NCBI GenBank assembly: GCA_016699325.1
Contig: CP064971.1
Location: 124,001-188,000 of the forward strand
Length of the DNA stretch: 64,000 nt
Source: Methanolinea sp.
Lineage (GTDB): Archaea; Halobacteriota; Methanomicrobia; Methanomicrobiales; Methanospirillaceae
Direction of reading: 5' to 3'
Shown one piece after another: positions 36,016-45,578 of this stretch. Position numbers and translations under genes: made by a program. The notes beneath the pieces are model-generated. The model did not search any database. It had not been told where the DNA came from and worked only from the letters and a program-made list of their open reading frames with translations. Each line of letters opens with the position of its first letter. Position 1 is the stretch's first letter.

Positions 36016-36638
36016 GCCAATCTCACTACAGTAGCCGGAAGGATTTAAAACTTTTGAGATATCAATGGGATTTAAGGATTCCGTCTTTTGCCAAGGAACG
36101 GCTGATTAAGCACCATGGCATATTGTGAAACAAATCCCCCTGCTATATCAAGGGAGTGGAATTGCGATACAATAATCGAGGAAAGGTATATTTGGGGTCT
36201 TGGTTGATTTGATGCTACATTGAAGGGTGTCATGGGTCGAGGTTACCTAATCACCAACCTTTTTTTAGCGGGGCATATCTATAGGGAATTGTGACATCAT
36301 CTCACGAAACCCATCCGGTTTTATTATATCGCGATATCCCTTGTGTCAAGAATCCTCGTTTTTTCCGATAGACACCAAATAATCGATTCTAATCCTTTTT
36401 CTTACAAATCCGGTCATATATTGAAATGAGCTGGCTGGAATCTCTGCCGTTGTGGGACTTGCCCGCCCCCATAGTTACGAGAAGTTGCCTCGTTCTTTTG
36501 TATGACTGCATTATTCAAGACCTCCCTGAATTGCTATTGACACATGGTTCAAAAATGTTCATCTATTAAAAGGCGGCACGGGATTATAAAAAAATATGCT
36601 CATCATCTCTGCAGAGCATAAGAAAGGATATTTAAACC
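36016..36638. other. 620-base stretch without a recognised gene
   Basis: AT-richer than its surroundings, many short stops, no motif seen. It lies between the two paralogous 109-residue genes and is unlike either of them. Confidence 0.45.
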
Positions 36639-36968
36639 TTATTTTTTTGAGAATAAAATAGCCTCACTCATTTGAACTGCTTTTTGTTCATTGATGGTAT
36701 TTTCAGCCGCGTTCTTGCCGATTGAAATTAGTTCACGAAGATCAAGTCCTGTGAGCCGGGTAAATGAAATCTTGTCCCAGGTATCGCGATCCATGAAGAC
36801 CCAGCATTCCCTGAGTATGTATTTCAGAGCCTCGATATCCCCATGGGTATAGAGCGACCACTCGGAGCCCATACTCTGTCTGATCTTCTCGATCGCCTTT
36901 TCTACATTCTTTTCTTTCTGCAGCTTGTAAAAACGCCGCCCAATTTCCGTTTTTGAGACCTCAGGCAT
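36639..36968 (-). CDS. Hypothetical protein, family of 109 aa (copy 2)
   Basis: 109 residues (MPEVSKTEIGRRFYKLQKEK). Shares the EKIRQSMGSEWSLY, IEALKYILRECWVFMDRDTW, ISFTRL and LRELISIGKNAAE pattern with copy 1, identity perhaps 40 percent by eye. Conserved Trp and MDR positions suggest a folded domain and selection. Followed by a T-rich end (ggatatttaaacc). No function proposed. Confidence 0.7.
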   Translation of the reverse strand: MPEVSKTEIGRRFYKLQKEKNVEKAIEKIRQSMGSEWSLYTHGDIEALKYILRECWVFMDRDTWDKISFTRLTGLDLRELISIGKNAAENTINEQKAVQMSEAILFSKK

Positions 36969-37110
36969 GATTCTTCACCCCGCACCAAAGGGTATGGCTG
37001 AATTGTCCGTCAGGGTATAAATATCCTGTGCTCTAGAAAAAAGTCCTACATCGGTCCGTTCCTCACACCAGGCCATTAACCTGTTTATTTTCGAAATTAT
37101 GCAGAAATGG

Positions 37111-37824
37111 TCAGGCTTGGGATACAAGGTCCCGGCCGAGCTTTCTGGCCAGGACATCTGCCGAATGGATTGGGCGCGGTAGTCTCTGTTCCCTGGCAGT
37201 AGCAAGAGTGATTTTCACCGCAAACGGGAGGGTTGTGCAGTACCCGGCAGAGACATATACAGGCCGAGAGCCTTCCCTGGTCCGAACCACCATGCCAACC
37301 TGTTCCCCTCCATCTACAAGAGGAGTGGAAGAGCCCCTGTGATAATCGGGATATGCACTTTTCCCTGACAACGGCCGGGAGGCAACTCCAATGGTGGGAA
37401 TTGCGAGGAGCGCGCCTGCATGACAGGCAATCCCAAACCGTTCCGGGTGGGCATAACCATGGCCGTTCACCAGGAGGAGGTCTGGTTGTGTGGACAGCTT
37501 CTCGCAGGCGGCCAGGCAGAGCGGTAGCTCACGGAATGCGAACAGCCCGGGAACGTAGGGAAAGAGGACGTGCCGGCAGGCGACTGCATGCTCTACCACT
37601 TCCAATTCGGGAAAGGTGAACACCGCAACCACCCCGACACCGATTTCACCGGGAGTGTAGAACGCATCCATACCACCGATAAACCGGATTTCAGGCATCG
37701 TCTCGCCCCGGCCGCAGCCGCAGCGGTCCCGCATCCTGATCTGGATTGCCTGCGCCCCTGCAATGAGATGTTCTTTTCCGCCTCCCTTCAACACATGGAT
37801 CATGGTATCTGATACAAGGAGCAA
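37111..37824 (-). CDS. Endonuclease V homologue with altered active site
   Basis: 237 residues. EndoV cuts one strand beside deoxyinosine, or cuts inosine-containing RNA. The first acidic residue is present (Asp53 in FIGGMDAFY), as are the FPYVPGLFAFRE motif with Glu99 and HPERFGIACHAG. The third, Asp of the LVDGHG motif, is Asn120 here (LLLVNGHGYAHPE). The C-terminal RPIHSADVLAR has a His in the usual place. Start is uncertain: Met8 (MIHVLKGG) is also possible. Activity may be reduced or altered. Confidence 0.8.
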   Translation of the reverse strand: MLLVSDTMIHVLKGGGKEHLIAGAQAIQIRMRDRCGCGRGETMPEIRFIGGMDAFYTPGEIGVGVVAVFTFPELEVVEHAVACRHVLFPYVPGLFAFRELPLCLAACEKLSTQPDLLLVNGHGYAHPERFGIACHAGALLAIPTIGVASRPLSGKSAYPDYHRGSSTPLVDGGEQVGMVVRTREGSRPVYVSAGYCTTLPFAVKITLATAREQRLPRPIHSADVLARKLGRDLVSQA

Positions 37825-37977
37825 TAATGAACCTGATTGCGGAAGGCCCTCCAGCCAGCAGGTTTACCCCTGGATTAAAACCATTCGTTGAACCGTTTGG
37901 TTCGATCATCGAGCGTTGTCATCCAGAGAATGTTTTTGTTACATCAGGTCGATTTTTATACAGGAGGCAGGACAAGG

Positions 37978-38757
37978 ATGCCGGAGCATCAGGAAGCAGG
38001 GCAAACAATTGTGCTCGATGAGGTACCTGATTATTTTAATGAACTTTCAGAGTACCTTGAGGTGCTTTCCAACAGCCAGCGCCTCAAGATCCTGAAAATC
38101 CTCGAAAAACGACCAAGAGATGTCAGGACGATCGCTTCAGAGATCAACACCAGCTATGAGAATACCAAGAAGCACCTTGATAAACTGATAGGAATGGGCC
38201 TGATCAGGAAAGACGTGGGCCTTGGGCAACAGACCTCCAAAGGGGTCCATCCGGTCTGGAAATATTCCCTCGTTCCCGGAGCTATGGAAGCGGTGATCCG
38301 GAATCTCGGTATCTTTTCGAACATGCGCATCAATATCGACGATGCCGATCTGAAGAAGAGGCTCGATGAGGTTCGTGAAGCGGTAGAAGGGGAGATCACC
38401 GGGAAGAAGCCTATGGTAATTCTCCTCGGGGGAGCCGATGACGGAAAATTATTCGTCCTCGAAAAGGAGGACACCCGTGTAGGACGGTTCGATCCAACCC
38501 TGCCCGAATCAACCGATCTTTCGGCTGACATCATCCTCCCCAGGGAGTATTCATCGGTCAGCCGGGTCTCGAAGCCTCATGGCATCTTCAGAAAGGAAGG
38601 CCAGAATTTTTATTTTGAGGACCGGGGGAGCAGCGGGGGTTCTTACCTCAACAGCAGCGAGTTGCAGAAGAGGCACCCTGCTGTGCTCCACGACGGCGAT
38701 CTGCTGGAACTTGGAAAAGGGGCTCATGGTGCACGACTCCTCGTCATCCTTCCCTGA
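37978..38757 (+). CDS. Winged-helix regulator with FHA domain
   Basis: 259 residues from ATG 37978, preceded by ggagg; an upstream frame adds an unconserved extension. Residues about 15-95 form an ArsR-like HTH (EVLSNSQRLKILKILEKRPRDVRTIASEINTSYENTKKHLDKLIGMGLIRKD). Residues about 165-255 form an FHA domain, a phosphothreonine-binding module: RVGRFDP, the VSRVSKPHGIF strand (the S-x-x-H element) and DRGSSGGSYLNSSEL in place of the usual NGT-x-xNG. Eighteen bases separate it from the kinase gene downstream, so it is probably the DNA-binding output of that kinase. Confidence 0.85.
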   Translation: MPEHQEAGQTIVLDEVPDYFNELSEYLEVLSNSQRLKILKILEKRPRDVRTIASEINTSYENTKKHLDKLIGMGLIRKDVGLGQQTSKGVHPVWKYSLVPGAMEAVIRNLGIFSNMRINIDDADLKKRLDEVREAVEGEITGKKPMVILLGGADDGKLFVLEKEDTRVGRFDPTLPESTDLSADIILPREYSSVSRVSKPHGIFRKEGQNFYFEDRGSSGGSYLNSSELQKRHPAVLHDGDLLELGKGAHGARLLVILP

Positions 38758-38775
38758 TCACCACCAATCCCTCCC

Positions 38776-41445
38776 ATGAACAGTCGCCTGATTTATCTCC
38801 TGATCGGATTTGTCATCTTCGCAGGGATGGCTACCTGCGTTTCTGCGGCTCAGGGTTACTACATCATCGCCGCAACAGCAGGGCCAGGGGGGTCCATCAT
38901 TCCTTCCGGAGAATTTTGGGTCAGGGAGGGAGGAACACAGATATTTGCGATCACCCCTGATGAAGGCTATAAGATTGGGATGGTTTATGTCGATGGAAGT
39001 CCTGTTGGCCCACTCCAGGTGTATACATTTTATTCTGTTGCTACAGACCATACCATCTCCGTTACATTCACCAGGGCTACCGGATCGATTTCGGTTGAGT
39101 CCCGGCCTCCCGGGGCGTCTTTTTATATCGATGGGACTTATGCGGGAAAGACCCGGGCGCAGGGGCCCCTTATCATCGAGAATGTTCCCGCAGGGATGCA
39201 ATCCGTCGAACTCCGGCTGGAAGGATTTGAGGTCTGGGGCCAGGAGATACAGGTTAACGATGGCCAGACAACCGTCATTGCCCTTGTCAGCCTATCCCCC
39301 ATTCCGACCACGCCTTCTACCGCCCTTCCAACAACCTCGCCCACCACCACCACCCCAACCACTACCCCAACAACCTCCCCCACCACTACCACAACCACCA
39401 GACCTACCACCACCGTAACCACTACTCAAACTACCTCCCCAACAACCTCTCCAACTACCTCCCCCACCACTACCACAACCACCAGACCTACCACTACCGT
39501 AACCACTACTCAAACTACCTCCCCAACAACCTCTCCAACTACCTCCCCCACCACTACCACAACCACCAGACCTACCACTACCGTAACCACTACTCAAACT
39601 ACCTCCCCAACAACCTCTCCAACTACCTCCCCCACCACTACCACAACCACCAGACCTACCACTACCGTAACCACTACTCAAACCACCTCCCCAACAACCT
39701 CTCCAACTACCTCCCCCACCACTACCACAACCACCAGACCTACCACTTCCCCAACAAATTCGCTCACCACGACGGTAACTACCACGCCTGCCACTACCAC
39801 AACCACTCTGCCAACTACTACAGGCACAACAGTATCGGTAACCACAGCGGGCACTACACCAATGACCCCTGTGCCAACAACCTCGATACCTCCAACCACA
39901 ACAACACGTTCGATCACTCCCTGGCAAACAGCGACATCCCCCACTATCACCACTACGATGACGGCGCCAGAAATGGAGGAGACACCTGCAACTACCCCTC
40001 CTCCCGGTGATATGAATGTAACCGGCCCGGCTCTCCTTCCATGGATTCGCGGGGCGAGTGGTTTCTCTGTCCTGATGCTGATGGGGGGGCTCTGTGCAGG
40101 CCTGGTTTTGATCGACCTCTCCTCGCGCCAGGCACCGCAACCTGTCAATCGTTCCCGGAGGGCGATCCTGTTCCTGGCGTACCTGACGGTCATCGGAGCC
40201 CTGGTTGGAGCACTCGTCCTGTTTTCCCGGGTACTTACCACCCTCCAGGAGATCCCTCCCTTTATCAGCATCCTGATCCCTGTATGCGGTTATCTCCTTG
40301 TATCGGGGCTTGCCCTCTTTGCCGGCGCACTACTCTCCCATCCGCTGAAGTGGACCCTTGGTGGGCATATCCTGATATCCCTGATCGCCGCGTTCACCGC
40401 GGCCCTTACCTTGATCGGTTCAACCCCTGATCTCAGGATTCCGGTCCTCCTCAGCTTCGGGGCTGCAATCATCGGCGGTTTTTGTGCACGCTGGGAGTAT
40501 GTTTCCTCCACATTTCATGATAAAGAGGGGAAAGCGCCTCCTGCAGATCGAGGGAGTGATACAGGTCCTGAGGCAACATTCGTCCCCTCCAGGACAAGCC
40601 CGACAACCTCCTCATCATTTCCAACCGAGCTTCTCGATAAGTATCTCAACCCGGAACTCATCGGGATGGGGGGTATTGCCAGGGTATTCCGCGCAGAGAG
40701 CGCCGTGTCAGGGGGAATTGTTGCCCTGAAGATTCCCGTTCAGTTCAATGAGACCGCCGGGAAATGCTTCATGAAGGAGATCAAAGCCTGGGAGGATCTC
40801 AACCATGAAAATATTGTGAACATCCACGAAGTGAACATCCTGCCGGTCCCGTATGTCGAGATGGAATATATCGGGCGGTCACTCGCCGACCTCGAAAAAC
40901 CGCTTTCTCCCGAAGAAGCAGCCCGGATTGTGCGGGGAATTGCAAAAGGACTTGCGTATGCTCATTCGCAGGGAATTATTCACCGGGACATAAAGCCACA
41001 GAATATTCTCATTACGGATTCAGGCGTTCCGAAAATTACCGACTGGGGGATGAGTAAGGTGATGGGGGCCTATCTTCCCCATACCATTACCGGATTCTCT
41101 CTTTCATACGCGGCTCCCGAACAGATTTCACCGGATAAATTTGGCGACACCGATCAACGGACCGATATTTATCAGCTCGGGGTCGTCTTCTATGAACTGC
41201 TGACTGGCAGGCTCCCATTCACCGGTGATGATATCTCTCAGGTAACAAGGCAGATCATCAACGGTGAGGTTCCACTCCCTTCAGAAAACCTTCCATCCAG
41301 CTGTTACCTAGATGCAATCGTGAAGCGGTGCCTTGAAAAGGAGAAAGATCAGCGCTTCCAGCGGGCAGAGGATCTTATTGCCGCCATTGACCAGTGTGTG
41401 TCCCTGGGAATGGATCCGGGACGATACGAGGTATTCGAAGATTAA
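38776..41445 (+). CDS. Receptor-type Ser/Thr protein kinase with PEGA ectodomain
   Basis: 889 residues. Signal peptide about 1-24. Residues about 27-93 resemble an InlB-type B repeat (AGPGGSIIPSGEFWVREGG). A PEGA domain follows (SVESRPPGASFYIDGTYAGKT, about 98-168), then a Thr/Pro stalk (about 175-405) with four 28-residue repeats. About five transmembrane helices lie between 420 and 575. The Hanks-type kinase spans about 618-880: IGMGGIARVF, VALK (Lys652), HRDIKPQN (Asp737), DWG in place of DFG (Asp756), APEQ. The topology puts sensors outside and the kinase inside. Follows the FHA-HTH gene. Substrate not shown. Confidence 0.9.
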   Translation: MNSRLIYLLIGFVIFAGMATCVSAAQGYYIIAATAGPGGSIIPSGEFWVREGGTQIFAITPDEGYKIGMVYVDGSPVGPLQVYTFYSVATDHTISVTFTRATGSISVESRPPGASFYIDGTYAGKTRAQGPLIIENVPAGMQSVELRLEGFEVWGQEIQVNDGQTTVIALVSLSPIPTTPSTALPTTSPTTTTPTTTPTTSPTTTTTTRPTTTVTTTQTTSPTTSPTTSPTTTTTTRPTTTVTTTQTTSPTTSPTTSPTTTTTTRPTTTVTTTQTTSPTTSPTTSPTTTTTTRPTTTVTTTQTTSPTTSPTTSPTTTTTTRPTTSPTNSLTTTVTTTPATTTTTLPTTTGTTVSVTTAGTTPMTPVPTTSIPPTTTTRSITPWQTATSPTITTTMTAPEMEETPATTPPPGDMNVTGPALLPWIRGASGFSVLMLMGGLCAGLVLIDLSSRQAPQPVNRSRRAILFLAYLTVIGALVGALVLFSRVLTTLQEIPPFISILIPVCGYLLVSGLALFAGALLSHPLKWTLGGHILISLIAAFTAALTLIGSTPDLRIPVLLSFGAAIIGGFCARWEYVSSTFHDKEGKAPPADRGSDTGPEATFVPSRTSPTTSSSFPTELLDKYLNPELIGMGGIARVFRAESAVSGGIVALKIPVQFNETAGKCFMKEIKAWEDLNHENIVNIHEVNILPVPYVEMEYIGRSLADLEKPLSPEEAARIVRGIAKGLAYAHSQGIIHRDIKPQNILITDSGVPKITDWGMSKVMGAYLPHTITGFSLSYAAPEQISPDKFGDTDQRTDIYQLGVVFYELLTGRLPFTGDDISQVTRQIINGEVPLPSENLPSSCYLDAIVKRCLEKEKDQRFQRAEDLIAAIDQCVSLGMDPGRYEVFED
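39400..39735 (+). repeat. Four tandem 84-bp units coding the Thr/Pro stalk
   Basis: The period is exactly 84 bases (28 codons); units start with agacctaccac at 39400, 39484, 39568 and 39652, and a truncated fifth starts at 39736. Copies differ at only a few positions. Each encodes RPTTTVTTTQTTSPTTSPTT and eight further residues, mostly threonine. Unequal crossing over could change the stalk length. Confidence 0.95.
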
Positions 41446-41752
41446 ATGCCCGGAATGGGGATAGGAACATGAAGAGCCATACCAGCGGACCGCGGGGGCA
41501 CCGTTCGCTAACGTGCCGGTTGTTTGCCTGCCATTCCCATTGCGGTATTGCACTGGGTTGAACGCCCAACTCCCTTTCATTCCCGCATGATAGCCGGGGA
41601 GTGCCGACCGGGTTTGATCAGAGTACCGTGCCGGCAGACTCCATAAAATCCTTTTCCGGAGGGGCGAGGTTGATACCAGCCTTAATAACCGTGGCTCTTA
41701 ACCGGGAACAGGGAGTGTGACAAGTGAGCCTGCCGTTGGTTAGATAGACGAT
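41446..41752. other. Convergent intergenic region
   Basis: About 300 bases between the kinase gene (+) and the acyl-CoA synthetase gene (-). No gene seen. Confidence 0.5.
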
Positions 41753-43822
41753 TTATCCGGCCAGATCGTCATCCCGGATCCTCTTCCGGCCGGAGATCCT
41801 TATACTGCGACCTGCAGCCCGGAGGGCATTCTCGATATCGCCATAGTTAGGGATCCGGTGATGCCGGAGCACCCGCATACCACCCTTCATGGTGTCGCCC
41901 CCAAGCAGGCAGCCAATAGTCATCTTTCTTGTGTTTTCCGAGAAACGGGCGATCTCGCGGGCGAGGAGAGTTGGATCGAGCACGGCAGAGGGTACTGCGA
42001 TAACGATGGCAATGTCAAACGCTTCTTCGTGCAGGAGAAGGGTATCGAGAACCCGGGCAAACCGTTCTACACCGCCGTCATCGATGATATCCATGGGATT
42101 TGCCCGGTTCCAGAAGGGCGGGAGAAACGAATCGAGATCTTTGATGAGAGATGGCGGAAGTGGGGGAAGGTTCACACCGAAACGCTCCGCATAGTCTGAT
42201 GCAAGCACCGCAAAACCTCCGGCTGTCGTTATCACGATGGCCCGGGAGCCTTCAGGATAACCCTGGGATACCATCAGTTCGGCGACATCAAATGCTTCAC
42301 GAAGGGAGTACACGGGAATTGCTCCGGCCTGGATAAATGCTGCCCGGTACACTTCAAAATCTCCGGCAAGAGACCCGGTATGGGACATAGCTGCCTTCCT
42401 GCCTATGGCAGAAGATCCTGACTTGAGTACGATTACCGGTTTTTTTGGACTGATATCGCGGACAGCGGATAGAAACCCGGCGCCGTCCCGTATCTCTTCA
42501 ATGTAGAGGATGACGGCTCTTGTCTCACTATCTTTTTCCGCAAACCTCATGAAATCTACAACGTCAAGGTCAAGCTGGTTTCCAAGGCTCACGATAGCTG
42601 AAAACCCGATCTCTTCAGGGACGCTCCAATCGGTGACCGTTGTAATAATTGCCCCGCTCTGTGAGATGAAGGCAATATGCCCCTGCCTTGGATCCGTAGG
42701 ATCGAAGGTCGTGTTAAGTGTCCGGTGGGGGAGGATCACCCCCAGGCAATTCGGACCGATGATGCGTATCCCGAATTTTCGTGCGCGCGCCAGTATTTCC
42801 TGTTCAAGAAGCCGACCTTTCTCCCCCGTCTCGCGGAACCCGGAAGAGATGATAACGGCAATCTTTGTCCCCCGCGTTCCAAGATCTTCCATGATGCCCG
42901 GAACAAACCTGGCCGGGACGGCGATAACCGCCATATCCACCTGTTCGGGGATTGCCAGGACCGACGGATAGGCTTTCTTCCCCTGCATCATATCGTGGGA
43001 GGGGTTTACCGGGTAGAGCCTTCCGGGGAAGGTGAGAAGGTTCCTGAATACTGCATACCCGATCTTGCCGGGATCGGCAGATGCGCCGATAACAGCGATA
43101 GATTCCGGAGAGAGCAGCGAGGGCTCAAATTCATGTCGCTGCCTAGTTGCCCCGGCAGAAACCTCTTCCCGGTAAACCCGGGCATCTACCGCGCAAGCGC
43201 CTTTATTGTAGAGTATGAGGGGATTGATGTCGAATTCCACAACACCTTCACCCTGTTCAAAGAGCGCGGCTGCCCCAGCAAGGCAGCGTATCAATTCCTC
43301 TTCGTCAAGTGGCGGGTAATTCCTGTACCCTGCGATGAGTGGATAACCTCTCGTCTCCCTGACCATGGAAACCAGCTCCTTCCTTCCTGCCGGAAGCACC
43401 CGCAGGGAAAAATCTCGGAAGATCTCTATCGCGGTTCCTCCGAGACCAAAAGAGAGGACCCGTCCGAAGGCGGGATCGGTCTTTCCGCCAATGAACAACT
43501 CAAGACCACGAGGGAGCTCGGATTCAACAATAACACCCTTCACTCTGCCTTCAGGAAGGTGTGTCACAACCTGTTCCATGATCCGGTCAAAGGCTTCCCT
43601 CGCCTCGTGCTCACCGGTGATGGAGGTGATTACACCTCCCACATCACTCTTATGAACAATATGGGGTGAGACAACCTTCATCACGACAGGGAATCCCATG
43701 CGTCCTGCCGCAAGGGCTGCCTCCTCCGCAGTAGTCACCACCTCGAAGGCAGGGACCGGGATGCCGAACCTGGCCAGCATCCTGTACCCTTCATCTTCGG
43801 TCAGCAATTCCCGCTTAGCCAT
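41753..43822 (-). CDS. ADP-forming acyl-CoA (acetyl-CoA) synthetase, beta-alpha fusion
   Basis: 689 residues. The ATP-grasp (beta) part comes first (about 1-225: GFPVVMKVVSPHIVHKSDVGGV, FGLGGTAIEIFRD, EFDINPLI), then the CoA-binding and ligase (alpha) parts: SIAVIGASADPGKIGYAVF, IGPNCLGVI, FISQSGA and the phosphohistidine loop SHTGSLAGDFEVY (His near 480). In archaea this enzyme makes ATP from acyl-CoA during fermentation, or activates acetate. The usual order in fused forms is alpha-beta; here it is beta-alpha. All key motifs are intact. Confidence 0.85.
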   Translation of the reverse strand: MAKRELLTEDEGYRMLARFGIPVPAFEVVTTAEEAALAAGRMGFPVVMKVVSPHIVHKSDVGGVITSITGEHEAREAFDRIMEQVVTHLPEGRVKGVIVESELPRGLELFIGGKTDPAFGRVLSFGLGGTAIEIFRDFSLRVLPAGRKELVSMVRETRGYPLIAGYRNYPPLDEEELIRCLAGAAALFEQGEGVVEFDINPLILYNKGACAVDARVYREEVSAGATRQRHEFEPSLLSPESIAVIGASADPGKIGYAVFRNLLTFPGRLYPVNPSHDMMQGKKAYPSVLAIPEQVDMAVIAVPARFVPGIMEDLGTRGTKIAVIISSGFRETGEKGRLLEQEILARARKFGIRIIGPNCLGVILPHRTLNTTFDPTDPRQGHIAFISQSGAIITTVTDWSVPEEIGFSAIVSLGNQLDLDVVDFMRFAEKDSETRAVILYIEEIRDGAGFLSAVRDISPKKPVIVLKSGSSAIGRKAAMSHTGSLAGDFEVYRAAFIQAGAIPVYSLREAFDVAELMVSQGYPEGSRAIVITTAGGFAVLASDYAERFGVNLPPLPPSLIKDLDSFLPPFWNRANPMDIIDDGGVERFARVLDTLLLHEEAFDIAIVIAVPSAVLDPTLLAREIARFSENTRKMTIGCLLGGDTMKGGMRVLRHHRIPNYGDIENALRAAGRSIRISGRKRIRDDDLAG

Positions 43823-43928
43823 ATTCCAGCCTACCCAAAACCGGTGCGCGGAAGCTCGCTATAATCATTCCCATTTATTATTCGAAAGGGAATAATGCAT
43901 GCATCACCGGAGGTGCTTAAAAAGTCTA

Positions 43929-45470
43929 ATGCCTGCAGTAAACCAAACAGAGTTCATGACCGCGGCAGGATGGCGGGAGACCCTCATGGATTTTTGTGCC
44001 TCACGGGAGGAGTTCCTCTTGAGCGATTACGCTGCCCGGATTCATTCCGATTACAAGCTTCCGGAACTGCTTATCATGCTCCTCCCTCTTCTCTCCCTTC
44101 ATCGCCTTGGCTGGGAGAAAACAGCGGCTAAGGATTTCCGTATATTCTCCATCCCCCGGCCGGAACCCCTAACCCTTCAAAAAGAACCGCTCAAGAATAT
44201 GGAGGCATATCTGTCACATGGGGAATTTGACGAGGAACTGCAAAGCCTTATCGAACAGTTTATCGGGCAGGTTACCGGTAAAGCCTGGGATGACCCGGTG
44301 GTTCTTGAAAGGATCAGATCGGCTATCATGCAGCAAAAAGGACAATACTGGAAAGAGGGGCGGGCCCGGAAAATCGGCTACAGAAAGGGCTACGCGGTGC
44401 TCGCCTACCTTTCATACCATGCACCGGTATACATTGTCCAGTCTCTTCACCTCCTCCTGATGCTTGCCCGTGACGGGCTCCTTCCTTCCCGCGCACGGAT
44501 CCTTGATGCCGGGACCGGCCCCGGTGCACTCCCGCTTGCAGCCACCATGTTTGCCAGAATGTTTCCTGCATTCTCGGCTGAGATATTCGCTGTCGAACGC
44601 GCGGATTCTTTCATGGAGGCCTACCGGTTCATCGTCCCTCGCTATGCATCGGGAATATCCTCCCTCACCATCCACCCCCCTCTCCAGGCGGACATCCGTG
44701 ATGCTGCCTCCCTCCCCCTACCCTCATCCCTCGACCTCATTGTCCTGCAGAATGTCCTAAACGAGATTCCCGGGAGAAGTGCAGAGAAAGCGGCGGTTAT
44801 CACCGCATTCTCGCGGCTCCTTGCCCCGGACGGATCACTGCTCATTGTGGAACCTGCCGACCGGGAAAACTCGACACGGTTACGGATCTCCGTCGCTTCC
44901 GCACTGTCAGAGGGTCTCCACATCCACAGCCCCTGTACAGTTCTCCGACAACGGCGGTGCTATCCCGAAAGGTGCTGGAGTTTCATTGGGCAGCCGCCAC
45001 TTCGGCCGACACGGCTGATGCTCCGGCTTTCCGGTGAGCGGGAAACCTACCGGTTTCAGAACATTGATATCAAATACAGCTATGCGGTCATGGTCCGGGA
45101 TGACCGGAAGAGGCATCCCTTTATCCTGCCGAAGGATGCCCCCTATCTTCCGTTCTCTTCACTCTCGCGGCACACCGGAAAACGGGTGAACGTGGTTGGT
45201 ACGGTCATGTCCGGCAACATCGGTGATGGGGAGACCCATGTTTTTCTCCTCTGCGACGGAACCCAGAGCATACCGGTATATGCTGTCCTGCCCAGATATC
45301 ACCTCACCTCTGAAAACCGGTATCTCCTCACCGCTCCTTATTCATCGGTTATCGAACTCCGCCAGGTACTGGTACGGTTTAACGAGAACCACCAGGCCCA
45401 TAATCTCCTCGTCTCGCGGCGAACCAGGATCCGCCCTGTGGAGCGGGAGTGCGGAGAGCCTATCCAATAG
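43929..45470 (+). CDS. Rsm22-like methyltransferase with OB-fold tail
   Basis: 513 residues from ATG 43929 (MPAVNQTEFM); a ggaggtg lies 13 bases before it. Residues about 190-330 are a SAM-binding domain: ARILDAGTGPGALPLAA and LDLIVLQNVLNEIPG, followed by GSLLIVEPADREN. The texture fits the Rsm22 (small-subunit rRNA methyltransferase-like) family, whose C-terminal Cys cluster appears partly as SPCTVLRQRRCYPERCWSF. The end (RVNVVGTVMSGNIGDGETHVFLLCDG) is an OB-type domain suited to binding RNA. Confidence 0.75.
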   Translation: MPAVNQTEFMTAAGWRETLMDFCASREEFLLSDYAARIHSDYKLPELLIMLLPLLSLHRLGWEKTAAKDFRIFSIPRPEPLTLQKEPLKNMEAYLSHGEFDEELQSLIEQFIGQVTGKAWDDPVVLERIRSAIMQQKGQYWKEGRARKIGYRKGYAVLAYLSYHAPVYIVQSLHLLLMLARDGLLPSRARILDAGTGPGALPLAATMFARMFPAFSAEIFAVERADSFMEAYRFIVPRYASGISSLTIHPPLQADIRDAASLPLPSSLDLIVLQNVLNEIPGRSAEKAAVITAFSRLLAPDGSLLIVEPADRENSTRLRISVASALSEGLHIHSPCTVLRQRRCYPERCWSFIGQPPLRPTRLMLRLSGERETYRFQNIDIKYSYAVMVRDDRKRHPFILPKDAPYLPFSSLSRHTGKRVNVVGTVMSGNIGDGETHVFLLCDGTQSIPVYAVLPRYHLTSENRYLLTAPYSSVIELRQVLVRFNENHQAHNLLVSRRTRIRPVERECGEPIQ

Positions 45471-45578
45471 CCTCAAAATGTTACACCTCCTAGTTTTGTA
45501 TAAAGGGGGAGATCCGGCTGGTGAATGTGCCGGAACGGGACAGCCGGACTCCTTCCATCCCGGGCCCGGTGCATTCCC

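Noticed and set aside
39400..39735. CRISPR array
   Set aside because: The 84-bp units are directly adjacent with no spacers and code for protein in frame.
39292..40271. Long Gly/Ser/Arg- and Val-rich minus-strand frames
   Set aside because: They mirror the repetitive Thr codons of the kinase stalk on the other strand.
42677..43669. 330-codon plus-strand frame
   Set aside because: Antisense to the ADP-forming acyl-CoA synthetase, which has all its motifs.
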